DNA of 64,000 nucleotides. Origin: Planococcus glaciei. Its GTDB lineage: Bacteria > Bacillota > Bacilli > Bacillales_A > Planococcaceae. The notes under the pieces were generated by a model. That model was not told the DNA's origin. It was given only the letters and a program-made list of their open reading frames with translations, and made no database searches. The stretch spans positions 62,001 to 126,000 of the forward strand of contig NZ_FNDC01000014.1 in NCBI RefSeq assembly GCF_900099655.1, given 5' to 3'. The position numbers and the translations under genes are program-made. Each line of letters starts with the position of its first letter. Within the stretch, counting starts at the first letter, position 1. This document shows, piece by piece, positions 26,285-33,838 of the stretch.

Positions 26285-26614
26285 TTAAGCTTTAGAGTTC
26301 TCTTTTACGGACCAAGGTTCAGGAACACGGAAACCATTGGCAACTTCAGTTCCAACAGACCAAGGCTCAGGGACACGCCAGTTGGCAACTTCGGTTCCAA
26401 CAGACCAAGGCTCAGGGACGCGCCAGTTGGCAACTTCGGTTCCAACAGACCAAGGCTCAGGGACGCGCCAGTTGGCGACTTCGGTTCCAACGGACCAAGG
26501 TTCAGGGACTCGGAATCCATTTGCTAGATCCTCATTTTCAGTAGTTGCATTTCCTAAAGAAAGACTAGTTAAAGCAAGTATCGCGGTAAAAAGTAAACCA
26601 GTACTCTTTTTCAT
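26285..26614 (-). CDS. Secreted pro-peptide with five tandem copies of an R-VPEPWSV core; candidate quorum-sensing pheromone precursor
   Basis: A 109-residue protein. Residues 1-23 are a Sec signal peptide (MKKSTGLLFTAILALTSLSL, likely cut after GNA). After a short acidic spacer come five copies of a repeat: three identical 15-residue units VPEPWSVGTEVANWR (36-80), a variant ending ANGFR (81-96) and a last copy VPEPWSVKENSKA (97-109). The part common to all five is AN(GF or W)R-VPEPWSV, which marks a likely heptapeptide signal of the size used by RRNPP receptors. It starts 13 bases after the regulator stop, its ribosome site (GAGGAGTGAAGG) overlapping that stop, so both are on one transcript. 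A repetitive secreted peptide with another role is the alternative. Confidence 0.75.
   Translation of the reverse strand: MKKSTGLLFTAILALTSLSLGNATTENEDLANGFRVPEPWSVGTEVANWRVPEPWSVGTEVANWRVPEPWSVGTEVANWRVPEPWSVGTEVANGFRVPEPWSVKENSKA
26288..26509. repeat. 45-base tandem repeat within the pro-peptide gene
   Basis: Units at 26465-26509, 26420-26464, 26375-26419, a 48-base unit at 26327-26374 and a partial unit at 26288-26326. The inner units differ at only a few bases, which suggests recent expansion by recombination or slippage. Copy number may vary between strains. Confidence 0.85.
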
Positions 26615-26627
26615 CTACCTTCACTCC

Positions 26628-27917
26628 TCAGCTTTTTCTTATTAAATTTTTGTAAGCTCTTTGAGAGTTTCTGTAATATTCTGCAGATTTTTCATAAAGG
26701 GCTTGTTTGTAGTATACATTACCCAGCTGACTATAAAAATATCCCAGTTCATAAAAGTTTTTGTGAGTCTCTAAACTTGGAATTAAATAAAACAGTGTTA
26801 AGTCTTCGAACTCTTTAAAGTTATTGTTTAATAAGTGAATTAAACACATAAATTGTATATAAGATTCTTTAAAGGCCTGGTTAGTAGGGGAATCTAAATT
26901 TAAGTTTTTAGATTTTATGAGTGTAACACCTTTTTCTCCCCATTTTTTTGCTGACTCCATATTATCTAGTTCTAAATCTGACATAATAATTACGCAATAA
27001 CTTAATAGACTATCAGCGATATATTCAGGAGGAATGAAAGTTAAAGCAGTTTCCATATGTTCTTTTGCTAATTCATACTGCTGATTAAGGAAATAGTTAT
27101 AGCCGAGGTTATATTCCGTAGTAAACTTTAAAATCTCAATCTCAAGTTTTCGTCCAATTGTCGAAGCATTTTGGTAGTGTTCTATAGATATCTTATAATT
27201 GCCTAATCTATTATGAGTAATTCCCATATTGATATGGCATTCAACGATTCTCTTAGGAATGAATTCTTGTTGATAAATTTTGAGAGCCATTTCTGTATAT
27301 TGAAAAGCTAATTCTGTTTCCCAACATTGTGTAGCTGTAATTCCGATAGAATAGAACAAGTCTCCTTTTTCTGAAGAACTAGAGCCGTTAGGAGCTATTT
27401 TTTCGGCCATTTGATATGTTTTTAGTGCTGTTTCAAAATCATTTAAAATGTAATGATAATTCCCTTTATACTTATGAAACAGATAAAACTGCTCCTGGTT
27501 CATAAATTCCTTAAAGCGATCCATTTCCTTCAACTTTTCTTCTGCACTGTCCAAATCTCCTGTAATAATAAAATAGCGGATTTGCTGGATGTTGTACTCT
27601 AACTCAATATCCTCGTTTACAAACAACAAGGGATGGTCATGGATATCGGCATACTGTTCCATGATTTTTCCTTTGTTTTGTGGATGGAGCAATGAAGTTT
27701 TGAAGTTTTTGACCAATACTTGGCCAATCGGATTTTCTTTAGGTGCCAAAGAAATTTCAAGCTTTTTGCATAATGCTTCTAGATCACGCAAAGCCGGTTC
27801 TTTAAGGCCCGACTCTATTTTTTTTAATTCTCTCGATGAGAGAATCCCTGAAGCGGTTTCTTCTAGGCTGATTCTTTTTTTCAGCCGGTGGTATTTGAGG
27901 CGCAAACCTGTATTCAT
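26628..27917 (-). CDS. RRNPP-family HTH-TPR peptide-responsive regulator
   Basis: A 429-residue cytosolic regulator. Residues about 5-60 are an XRE-type HTH (LRLKYHRLKKRISLEETASG, then SSRELKKIESGLKEPALRD and LEALCKKLEI). From about 100 to the end the protein is a series of TPR helices, for example AEEKLKEMDRFKEFMNQEQF, KGNYHYILNDFETALKTYQM, INMGITHNRLGNYKISIEHY and LGNVYYKQALYEKSAEYYRN. The length is close to NprR and longer than PlcR. Such proteins bind imported short peptides in the TPR groove. The ATG at 27917 has AAAGGAGAG; the open frame reaches 28073 but without a site and upstream of the HTH. The pro-peptide gene follows at once. The region looks AT-richer than its neighbours. Confidence 0.85.
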   Translation of the reverse strand: MNTGLRLKYHRLKKRISLEETASGILSSRELKKIESGLKEPALRDLEALCKKLEISLAPKENPIGQVLVKNFKTSLLHPQNKGKIMEQYADIHDHPLLFVNEDIELEYNIQQIRYFIITGDLDSAEEKLKEMDRFKEFMNQEQFYLFHKYKGNYHYILNDFETALKTYQMAEKIAPNGSSSSEKGDLFYSIGITATQCWETELAFQYTEMALKIYQQEFIPKRIVECHINMGITHNRLGNYKISIEHYQNASTIGRKLEIEILKFTTEYNLGYNYFLNQQYELAKEHMETALTFIPPEYIADSLLSYCVIIMSDLELDNMESAKKWGEKGVTLIKSKNLNLDSPTNQAFKESYIQFMCLIHLLNNNFKEFEDLTLFYLIPSLETHKNFYELGYFYSQLGNVYYKQALYEKSAEYYRNSQRAYKNLIRKS

Positions 27918-28046
27918 TGATTCTCTCCTTTCCATTTGAATGGGCATTATATCGGTCATCCATGTAGGAGAGTTCTTTTCCAACTTCGCAGCGGTTTCTG
28001 AGAAATAGAAAGTTGAAAGATTGTTAAGTACTATAATATCCGCCTC

Positions 28047-28057
28047 CACAACTTGTG
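28047..28057. promoter_or_regulatory. Possible operator CACAA-C-TTGTG upstream of the RRNPP regulator
   Basis: An 11-base perfect odd palindrome about 130 bases before the regulator ATG, in the 440-base gap between the regulator and the divergent stress gene at 28358. It could be a self-regulatory site. No clear SigA promoter was found for the regulator. Confidence 0.3.
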
Positions 28058-28294
28058 ATTTAACGTAACTCATCTGTAATCCTCATGATAGCACCAATAT
28101 TCGAAATATACTGCCTTTTTAAGTCCTATTTTATAAATAAAAATATAAGGTAAATTATACCTAGAAGGGAAATAATTATAATGTAAAAGCATTTAGTGAA
28201 AAATTTGATTGCTTCTTTTCCACAACTGATCAGTTACTATAGAAGCTGTTTTATTTAAAAGGCCGGCATTAGCAACTACTGAAAGCTAATGTAA

Positions 28295-28321
28295 GTTTAA
28301 AGCTTCTTTGATATAGGGTAA
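28295..28321 (+). promoter_or_regulatory. SigB-like promoter of the first YflT-type gene
   Basis: Perfect GTTTAA (28295-28300), 15-base spacer, GGGTAA (28316-28321), 36 bases before the ATG at 28358. Confidence 0.7.
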
Positions 28322-28357
28322 AGATAGAAAAATACTTTAATCCTTGGAGGTTAGCAC

Positions 28358-28903
28358 ATGGGCTATGAAAAAAAAGTACTTGCAGTCGTCTACGCAGAAA
28401 ATGATTTATTAAATAAAATCAGCGATTTAAAGCAGCAAGGGTATGATGAAAGTGAAATTCATGTCATGGCAAAAGATATGGATCAGTTTGATCGAATTGA
28501 ACATCAGACAGATGTCGAAACCGAAGACGCCGGTTCGTTCAAAGAAAAATTTAAAGGCATTTTCTCCGGCAGCGATAATGGAGGCGGAGTGAAGTCATTG
28601 GATCTTTCAGATGAAGAAACGAAGCGGTATTCCGATGAAATCGACAAAGGCGGCATTCTTCTCTATGTCCATGGCGGCCGTAAAGGCATTGATGAAGTAA
28701 TCGAAGAAAGCCATTTCCGGGATCGGGATGGCAACCCGGTTCAAGCTTCAACAAACGAATATGTAAATTCGGTAGATAATACATTTGATGATCCTCAAGA
28801 CCGATTTGATCGGGGAGAATCCTTTCAGCATGATCCGCTGTTAATGAAAGAGGAAAACCACATTTCCTTTACCACTCAGCCGGAGCATGACAAAAAGAAA
28901 TAA
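28358..28903 (+). CDS. General stress protein 17M-like (YflT domain), first copy
   Basis: A 181-residue hydrophilic protein. The N-terminal half (about 1-105) has the YflT domain: KKVLAVVYAENDLLNKISDL, QGYDESEIHVMAKD and DKGGILLYVHGG. The rest is acidic and low in hydrophobic residues. Family members in B. subtilis are SigB-controlled stress proteins of unknown mechanism. TTGGAGG precedes the ATG and a SigB-like promoter lies just upstream. It is the first of two paralogues in tandem. Confidence 0.8.
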   Translation: MGYEKKVLAVVYAENDLLNKISDLKQQGYDESEIHVMAKDMDQFDRIEHQTDVETEDAGSFKEKFKGIFSGSDNGGGVKSLDLSDEETKRYSDEIDKGGILLYVHGGRKGIDEVIEESHFRDRDGNPVQASTNEYVNSVDNTFDDPQDRFDRGESFQHDPLLMKEENHISFTTQPEHDKKK

Positions 28904-28950
28904 ATATAATGCTTTAAAGAAAACAGTAATGTATTTTTAATAAAAAAACA

Positions 28951-28986
28951 AGAAACCTTTGCCAATTTATCCAGGCAAAGGTTTCT
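28951..28986. terminator. Terminator between the two YflT-type genes
   Basis: Arms AGAAACCTTTGCC (28951-28963) and GGCAAAGGTTTCT (28974-28986). The left side has an A-run; the right side only a short T stretch. It separates the two stress genes into distinct transcripts. Confidence 0.7.
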
Positions 28987-29089
28987 TTATGGACATTCAG
29001 CTTGCAAATAAACATCTGACGTCTTGGGAAGAATCCGATTGAATGGTAATACATAGTTGAAAGGAACTTCTTTGGATCTGAAATGAGAG

Positions 29090-29116
29090 GTTTCAGCTTT
29101 CCGAGGCTAAGGGTAG
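29090..29116 (+). promoter_or_regulatory. SigB-like promoter of the second YflT-type gene
   Basis: GTTTCA (29090-29095), 15-base spacer, GGGTAG (29111-29116), 35 bases before the ATG at 29152. The spacing is identical to that of the first copy. Confidence 0.6.
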
Positions 29117-29151
29117 ACATATATTAAATCGATTAACAGGAGGCTGAAAAG

Positions 29152-30090
29152 ATGAATTCAAGAAATCGAGATTTTATATTAGTATACAGTCAAGAAGAAA
29201 TGCTGAGCAAAGTGGAAGAATTGAAAATGCGAGGCTACCGGGAAAGCGATATTCATGTATTGGTAGATGACGATTCGGTACTTGGTGCAGTTGATGACCG
29301 CCATGAACTGCAGACTCATGAAACCGGATCTATTGGAAACAAATTCAAAACTTTCTTTACGGGCAAAGACTCCGTTCGGGAAGAGCTAAAACAAATGGAT
29401 CTGGAACAGCGCGATATTGACCTGTACCAGGAAAGTCTTGAAAATGGGGCAATCTTGCTTTATACAGAAAGCGGTTCATCGAGAGAACAGGACAATTATT
29501 CTTCGTTTGGCGACGATACCCGCACAGTCGACAGCGATGAAGCAAAACGCAATACTGCAATGGCGCCTTTTGGACGCGATATCGAGCGGGATGACCGGAG
29601 ACATCGGGATGAAAAAATCCACGATAAAGACGTAGTTGGCACTGATCTTGGAACGACAGGCATCCGTTCCGATGAAATCTATACAACAGAAACTTCTCGT
29701 GAAGAGCAATATGGCCATCCTAGCAATGGTGGTAAAGCTCAGGATTCCCGATTAAAAGGAGACAGCATCCACCCGACGACCGGCAATAGAACTGCTGACG
29801 AAAGCAATCCAGAAGAAAAACTGATGGAACACGAGCCGGGTCTAGGAGCCGATACGGGGCAGGACATCATCAATTCTGACGATGGGGTCCACAGAAGACA
29901 GGATGATCAATCTCCAGGAGTAGATCCCAACTTGGGACCGGCGCCATTTGGGCGTGACTCCGAAGAAGAGCATTTACTGGCGGATCGCGACGACAATTTT
30001 GAGGAACCGCGAAACCCGAGAGATGGAAGATCGCTTCATGATGAAGCAGATAAAAAACCGGGCACTCCACCGACGCCTAAGTTATTTTAA
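29152..30090 (+). CDS. General stress protein 17M-like (YflT domain), second copy with long acidic tail
   Basis: A 312-residue protein. The YflT domain covers about residues 1-105 (RDFILVYSQEEMLSKVEELK, RGYRESDIHVLVDDD, ENGAILLYTESG) and is paralogous to the gene at 28358. The remaining 200 residues are very hydrophilic, rich in Asp, Glu, Arg and Gly, and look disordered; APFGRD occurs twice (near residues 142 and 263). This resembles desiccation- or stress-protectant tails, but that is an inference. GGAGG stands before the ATG. Confidence 0.75.
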   Translation: MNSRNRDFILVYSQEEMLSKVEELKMRGYRESDIHVLVDDDSVLGAVDDRHELQTHETGSIGNKFKTFFTGKDSVREELKQMDLEQRDIDLYQESLENGAILLYTESGSSREQDNYSSFGDDTRTVDSDEAKRNTAMAPFGRDIERDDRRHRDEKIHDKDVVGTDLGTTGIRSDEIYTTETSREEQYGHPSNGGKAQDSRLKGDSIHPTTGNRTADESNPEEKLMEHEPGLGADTGQDIINSDDGVHRRQDDQSPGVDPNLGPAPFGRDSEEEHLLADRDDNFEEPRNPRDGRSLHDEADKKPGTPPTPKLF

Positions 30091-30095
30091 ACGAA

Positions 30096-30125
30096 AAACA
30101 GCCTCCATTGCGGAGGCTGTTTTTA
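30096..30125. terminator. Bidirectional terminator between the second YflT-type gene and brnQ
   Basis: Arms AAACAGCCTCC and GGAGGCTGTTT with A-run left and T-run right, lying between stop codons at 30090 and 30123. Confidence 0.85.
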
Positions 30126-31448
30126 ATTGTTGCGCTTGTCCAGTCGTGCAATTACGATGCCGATCAATGTTCCGGCGATGGCCGGTACAATCCAGCCAAT
30201 TCCTTGTGCGTGCAAAGGAAGGAATTGAAATGCCCGATCAATGCCGTTAAAGGAAATCCCCGCAGAACGGAGGCCGTCAAATATACTGATGATTGCAGTT
30301 AAGGAAAGAGCAAGTGCATAAACGTAAGGCTTCCGGTCAAAACTGTGGTCAAAGAACGACAAGACAACAAGAACGATGGCTATTGGATAAATTGCCAATA
30401 GGACCGGGAGGGAAATAGCAATTAGCTGAGTCAACCCGGCATTGGCTATAATCGTACTGAAGCCGGCGTAAATGAACACATAAGTTAAGTAAGAAAGCCG
30501 CGGGAAAATTTTATGTGAAAACTGAGCGGTAGCAGCCACTAAGCCGATGGAAGTGCTTAGGCATGCAAAAAGAATGGCGGCGGCAATAATAAGGCCGCCC
30601 ATTTCACCGTACAAAACACGTGATGCCATGGCGATGATGTCTCCGCCGTTGTCTTGCAAGCCGACGGCATCGACGCTGGTTACACCTATGTAACTCAAAG
30701 ACAAGTACACTAGCCCTAATCCTGCAGCAGCAATAAAGCCGGCAAAAGCAGTCGTTTTAAGGATGCTGTTTTTGTCTTCGACTCCTTTTGAGCGAATGGC
30801 TTCGATAATGACAATGCCGAAAACAAGGGCAGCAATCGCGTCCATCGTTAAGTAACCTTGCAGAAAGCTTTCAAAAAAAGCATCTGTTTTATAATTTCCG
30901 ATAGGTTTATTAATTTCGCCCATGGGAGTAAGCAAGCTTTTCACTGCCAATAATCCGATCACCAGAATTAATATAGGCGTCAATATTTTACCAATGCGGT
31001 CAACGAGCTTGGATGGGTTTATAGAAAATAAAACGGTAATGGTAAAAAATATAATAGTAAAAATAAATAACGACCAAAATGACGAGTTGGCAGTTGAAGA
31101 AAGGAAAGGCGCTATTCCGATTTCAAATGATACGGTTGCTGTACGAGGTATCCCGAAAAACGGACCAATTGCTAAATAAACGATAGAAGTAAAAATAATG
31201 CCAAATACGGGATGGACCCGGCCTGCAATCGTTTGTAGATCTCCGCCGGCTTTTGCAATCGCCAAAATGCCCAGAAGCGGAAGTCCGACCCCCGTCAATA
31301 AAAAACCGATAATAGCAGGCACAATATTGTCGCCTGCCAATTGGCCAAGGTAGGGAGGGAAAATGATATTGCCGGCTCCTAGGAAAAGTGCAAAAAGCAT
31401 CAACCCTACCGTGATGGATTCACTCAAAGAAAGCGTTCTCTTTTGCAT
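30123..31448 (-). CDS. brnQ: Branched-chain amino acid:cation symporter
   Basis: A 441-residue membrane protein of the LIVCS family with about twelve segments. GLMLFALFLGAGNIIFPPYLG is the family N-terminus; FGIPRTATVSFEIGI, LTMDAIAALVFGIVIIEAIR and ISLPVLLAIYPIAIVLV follow. It imports Leu, Ile and Val with Na+ or H+. AAAAAGGAG precedes the ATG. A TATAAT (31487-31492, minus strand) overlapped by a CodY-like sequence just upstream fits control by branched-chain amino acids. A protein of the opposite direction of transport (AzlCD) is also encoded at 55.9 kb. Confidence 0.92.
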   Translation of the reverse strand: MQKRTLSLSESITVGLMLFALFLGAGNIIFPPYLGQLAGDNIVPAIIGFLLTGVGLPLLGILAIAKAGGDLQTIAGRVHPVFGIIFTSIVYLAIGPFFGIPRTATVSFEIGIAPFLSSTANSSFWSLFIFTIIFFTITVLFSINPSKLVDRIGKILTPILILVIGLLAVKSLLTPMGEINKPIGNYKTDAFFESFLQGYLTMDAIAALVFGIVIIEAIRSKGVEDKNSILKTTAFAGFIAAAGLGLVYLSLSYIGVTSVDAVGLQDNGGDIIAMASRVLYGEMGGLIIAAAILFACLSTSIGLVAATAQFSHKIFPRLSYLTYVFIYAGFSTIIANAGLTQLIAISLPVLLAIYPIAIVLVVLSFFDHSFDRKPYVYALALSLTAIISIFDGLRSAGISFNGIDRAFQFLPLHAQGIGWIVPAIAGTLIGIVIARLDKRNN

Positions 31449-31486
31449 CGTAATACTCCTTTTTAAATCAATATGCGCAAGAACAT

Positions 31487-31518
31487 ATTATACCTGATAT
31501 CCTGAATTTTAGAAAACT
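31487..31518 (-). promoter_or_regulatory. brnQ promoter with CodY-like box
   Basis: Minus-strand TATAAT at 31487-31492. The 15-base stretch 31504-31518 matches the CodY consensus AATTTTCWGAAAATT at 11 of 15 positions and would cover the -35 region. Confidence 0.4.
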
Positions 31519-31527
31519 TTAATTAAA

Positions 31528-31563
31528 ACAAAAAAATCCGGCTGCTAGTGCAGCTGGATTCTT
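31528..31563 (-). terminator. Terminator of the CsbD-like gene
   Basis: On the minus strand an AATCC(A/G)GCTGC stem is followed by seven T. It lies about ten bases after the stop at 31574. Confidence 0.8.
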
Positions 31564-31573
31564 CCTTCATAAA

Positions 31574-31756
31574 TTACTTATTATCCTTTTTTAAATCGCC
31601 GATCTTGTCTTGAAGATCGCCTTTCGCTTTATCCATTTTGCCTTCTGCCTGTTTTTTATGGTCTCCAGTAGCATTGCCGACTTGATCTTTCATTTCGCCT
31701 TTGCCTTTGTTTACTGCGCCTTTTAACTTATCAGACATACTTTCGCTGTTGCTCAT
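31574..31756 (-). CDS. CsbD-family stress protein
   Basis: A 60-residue, Lys/Asp-rich protein with the CsbD pattern MSDKLKGAVNKGKGEMKDQVG then GKMDKAKGDLQDKIGDLKK. CsbD of B. subtilis is SigB-controlled and of unknown function. GGAGG precedes the ATG, and a SigB-like promoter stands at 31792-31816. Confidence 0.88.
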   Translation of the reverse strand: MSNSESMSDKLKGAVNKGKGEMKDQVGNATGDHKKQAEGKMDKAKGDLQDKIGDLKKDNK

Positions 31757-31791
31757 CCAAAAACCTCCTGTTTTAATGTCTTACTATCTGT

Positions 31792-31816
31792 ATAGCCGTT
31801 AGGAAGAAAGTTAAAC
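31792..31816 (-). promoter_or_regulatory. SigB-like promoter of the CsbD-like gene
   Basis: On the minus strand, perfect GTTTAA (31811-31816), 13-base spacer, GGCTAT (31792-31797, five of six), 36 bases before the ATG. Confidence 0.65.
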
Positions 31817-31833
31817 ATCCGGAAAGATCGCAA

Positions 31834-31860
31834 AACCTTCCGGAATAGTGCCGGAAGGTT
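31834..31860 (-). terminator. Terminator after the HEAT-like gene
   Basis: Arms AACCTTCCGG and CCGGAAGGTT with a seven-base loop, eleven bases after the stop at 31872 on the minus strand; the T-run is short. Confidence 0.65.
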
Positions 31861-31871
31861 TCGGAAGTAAA

Positions 31872-32153
31872 TTATATAAGTGCGGCTAGAGTGTCTTTTG
31901 CAGCATCCTGTACGCTGCTGCAAAAATCCTGTTCTGCTAATCGCTTTAAAGTAGTCAGTGGGGTATGCGGATTTTCCGCTACGCCTTTTCGCACTTCAAA
32001 ATGCTGGTCCATAGACAAGTCAACAAGTAATCCTACACAAGTGATAGATTTAGCCAAAGTTGCGCGTTTTTCGTACTGCATTTTTAAAACAGCAGCTTCA
32101 TCCCATGGCGTCCATTCAGTCAATCTTGCATAAAATTCCAGATTGCCATTCAT
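31872..32153 (-). CDS. Small HEAT-like / leucine-rich-variant repeat protein
   Basis: A 93-residue protein. The middle, VDLSMDQHFEVRKGVAENPH followed by TPLTTLKRLAEQ, is the helical pattern of variant leucine-rich or HEAT-like repeats (VRxxVAxNPxTPxxxLxxL). Such units usually mediate protein contacts. It seems to hold one to two units only. GGGTG before the ATG is a weak ribosome site. Function unknown. Confidence 0.6.
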   Translation of the reverse strand: MNGNLEFYARLTEWTPWDEAAVLKMQYEKRATLAKSITCVGLLVDLSMDQHFEVRKGVAENPHTPLTTLKRLAEQDFCSSVQDAAKDTLAALI

Positions 32154-32680
32154 TTTGGTTTACACCCCTAAACTAGAATTGTTTTAATATTCAATCTATA
32201 GTTATATTATAACACTTTTTTAAGATTTTCATAGGAATATGTATGTTATTAAGTCAGACAGTCCAAATATTTTTTATTTATATTCATTCCATTAAATTAC
32301 CGGCAAGAACAAGAAAGCCTCATGCCATTTTTTAATGTTGCGGCTTTTATGCTTAAATTCATTTTGAAATGATTTTAACCTTATCTAAGCTGTCAGAAAA
32401 AAGGCAAGGAAGGTTAAAATAATATTTGCACTAGGATAAGGCGGGTTTTGATTGAAGGGCAGTACACGGAGATTAGAAAGCTGTGAAGTGGGAATACTTA
32501 GAAAAAGAGCATGAAATCATTTGGCGGGCAATCGTTTTAAAACGGTTGCAACCTTTCAAGTCCGAACTGCGTCTTATGCTGTAACGGGAAATTTTCATAC
32601 AAATGTATGCTTTTTTTGGCGAGCATGCTATTATTATCATGGATATATTTATAGACTTAAAAGTCATAAGGAGGAAAGAC
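32154..32680. other. 527-base intergenic region and tagO leader
   Basis: AT-rich spacer between divergent genes. It contains an imperfect hairpin AAAGCC...GGCTTT near 32304-32348, a 12-base palindrome CGTTTTAAAACG at 32532-32543, and a small stem CATAC/GTATG followed by seven T near 32597-32617, which could attenuate tagO. No gene is supported. A clear promoter was not identified. Confidence 0.4.
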
Positions 32681-33757
32681 ATGCTTTACCTAACTTTGGT
32701 TATAGCATTTATTGCTTCAATAGTTCTGACTCCGATTGTTAAACGGTTGGCGTTTCGGATAGGAGCGGTTGACCGTCCCAATTATCGAAAAGTTCATGCG
32801 AGAATTATGCCGCGTTTAGGCGGTTTAGCCATATTCGGTTCTTTTATAATCGGCTACTTTATCTTCTTGCCCGAAGAATCAATTTCCAATGCTGTAGAAC
32901 CGGCGTTTATCCCGATCTCAACAGCGATTTTGATTGGGGCATTGCTTATTACGGCTACCGGATTTTTAGATGACATGTATGAAATAACAGCTAAATCTAA
33001 ATTGCTTGGGCAATTTATTGCTGCTGCGATTGTTGTAATCGGCGGAGGGCTGGAAATTTCCTACATCAATTTGCCATTTGGCGGCGAATTGGATTTTGGT
33101 TACTTCAGTATTCCGTTGACCATTATCTGGATTATCGGAATTACCAATGCCATTAATTTGATTGATGGACTTGATGGTTTGGCAGCAGGCGTATCGACAA
33201 TCGCTTTAGTCACTTTGGCTATTATGGCCTTTATTATGGGAGACCCTTTTGTACTGGCTTCAGCGGCAATACTTGCTGCAAGTTCTTTAGGATTCTTATT
33301 TTATAATTTCCATCCGGCCAAAATATTCATGGGCGACACTGGAGCTTTGTTCTTAGGATTTATGATTTCGGTGCTCGCTCTCATGGGTTTCAAAAACGTA
33401 ACCGTGGTAGCGTTGATCATTCCGATCATTATGCTGGGCGTTCCAATCTCGGATACGTTTTTTGCTATCGTCCGGAGAGTGCGTGAGAAACAGTCGATAT
33501 CAGCAGCTGACAAATCACACTTGCATCATTGCCTGTTGAACATTGGGTTTTCACATCGCCAGACCGTCCTGATTATTTACGGAATAGCGGCTTTGTTCGG
33601 GCTTGCAGCACTGTTGTTCTCCCAAGCAACACTATGGGGTGGAATTTTGCTTATCAGTGTAATGCTCGTTGCAATTGAATTGTTTGTGGAAGTGGTGGGC
33701 TTAGCAGGGAAGAATTACCGTCCGCTCATCAATTTTGTGAAGTTTTTTGGAAAATAA
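32681..33757 (+). CDS. tagO: Undecaprenyl-phosphate GlcNAc-1-phosphate transferase
   Basis: A 358-residue polytopic enzyme that starts wall teichoic acid and related polymers by moving GlcNAc-1-P from UDP-GlcNAc to undecaprenyl phosphate. Motifs in order: KVHARIMPRLGGLAIF, GFLDDMYEITAKSKLLGQ (Mg-binding Asp pair), NAINLIDGLDGLAAGVS, KIFMGDTGALFLGFM and the cytoplasmic DKSHLHHCLL. The ATG at 32681 follows AAGGAGGAAAG; upstream in-frame starts lie in the leader. It stands next to an LCP ligase gene, as expected for wall polymer synthesis. Confidence 0.93.
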   Translation: MLYLTLVIAFIASIVLTPIVKRLAFRIGAVDRPNYRKVHARIMPRLGGLAIFGSFIIGYFIFLPEESISNAVEPAFIPISTAILIGALLITATGFLDDMYEITAKSKLLGQFIAAAIVVIGGGLEISYINLPFGGELDFGYFSIPLTIIWIIGITNAINLIDGLDGLAAGVSTIALVTLAIMAFIMGDPFVLASAAILAASSLGFLFYNFHPAKIFMGDTGALFLGFMISVLALMGFKNVTVVALIIPIIMLGVPISDTFFAIVRRVREKQSISAADKSHLHHCLLNIGFSHRQTVLIIYGIAALFGLAALLFSQATLWGGILLISVMLVAIELFVEVVGLAGKNYRPLINFVKFFGK

Positions 33758-33806
33758 AAGGATCGAACGAAAAGCGTACTGCTTAACGTTCGATCCTTTT
33801 ATTTTT
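33756..33806. terminator. Bidirectional terminator after tagO
   Basis: Arms AAAAGGATCGAACG (33756-33769) and its complement (33787-33800), with T-run after. A second, smaller stem at 33818-33840 (AAACCGCAG / CTGCGGTTT) ends the LCP gene on the minus strand and overlaps its stop. Confidence 0.85.
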
Positions 33807-33838
33807 GCGCACAATAAAAACCGCAGCAGCACTGCGGT

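Noticed and set aside
26288..26509. Regular direct repeats considered as a CRISPR array
   Set aside because: The units are contiguous, coding and without unique spacers; no cas genes are present.
26305..26520. Second minus-strand frame with repeats inside the precursor gene
   Set aside because: It starts inside the repeat region, lacks a ribosome site and signal peptide, and is a frame-shifted shadow.
26337..26645. Plus-strand open frame with repeats opposite the pheromone precursor
   Set aside because: Any frame across a 45-base repeat shows periodicity. The minus-strand frame has a signal peptide, a ribosome site and the regulator just upstream; this one has none.
27918..28073. 52-codon N-terminal extension of the RRNPP regulator
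   Set aside because: The HTH begins at the 27917 ATG, which has a strong AAAGGAGAG site; the extension reads through the probable promoter region.
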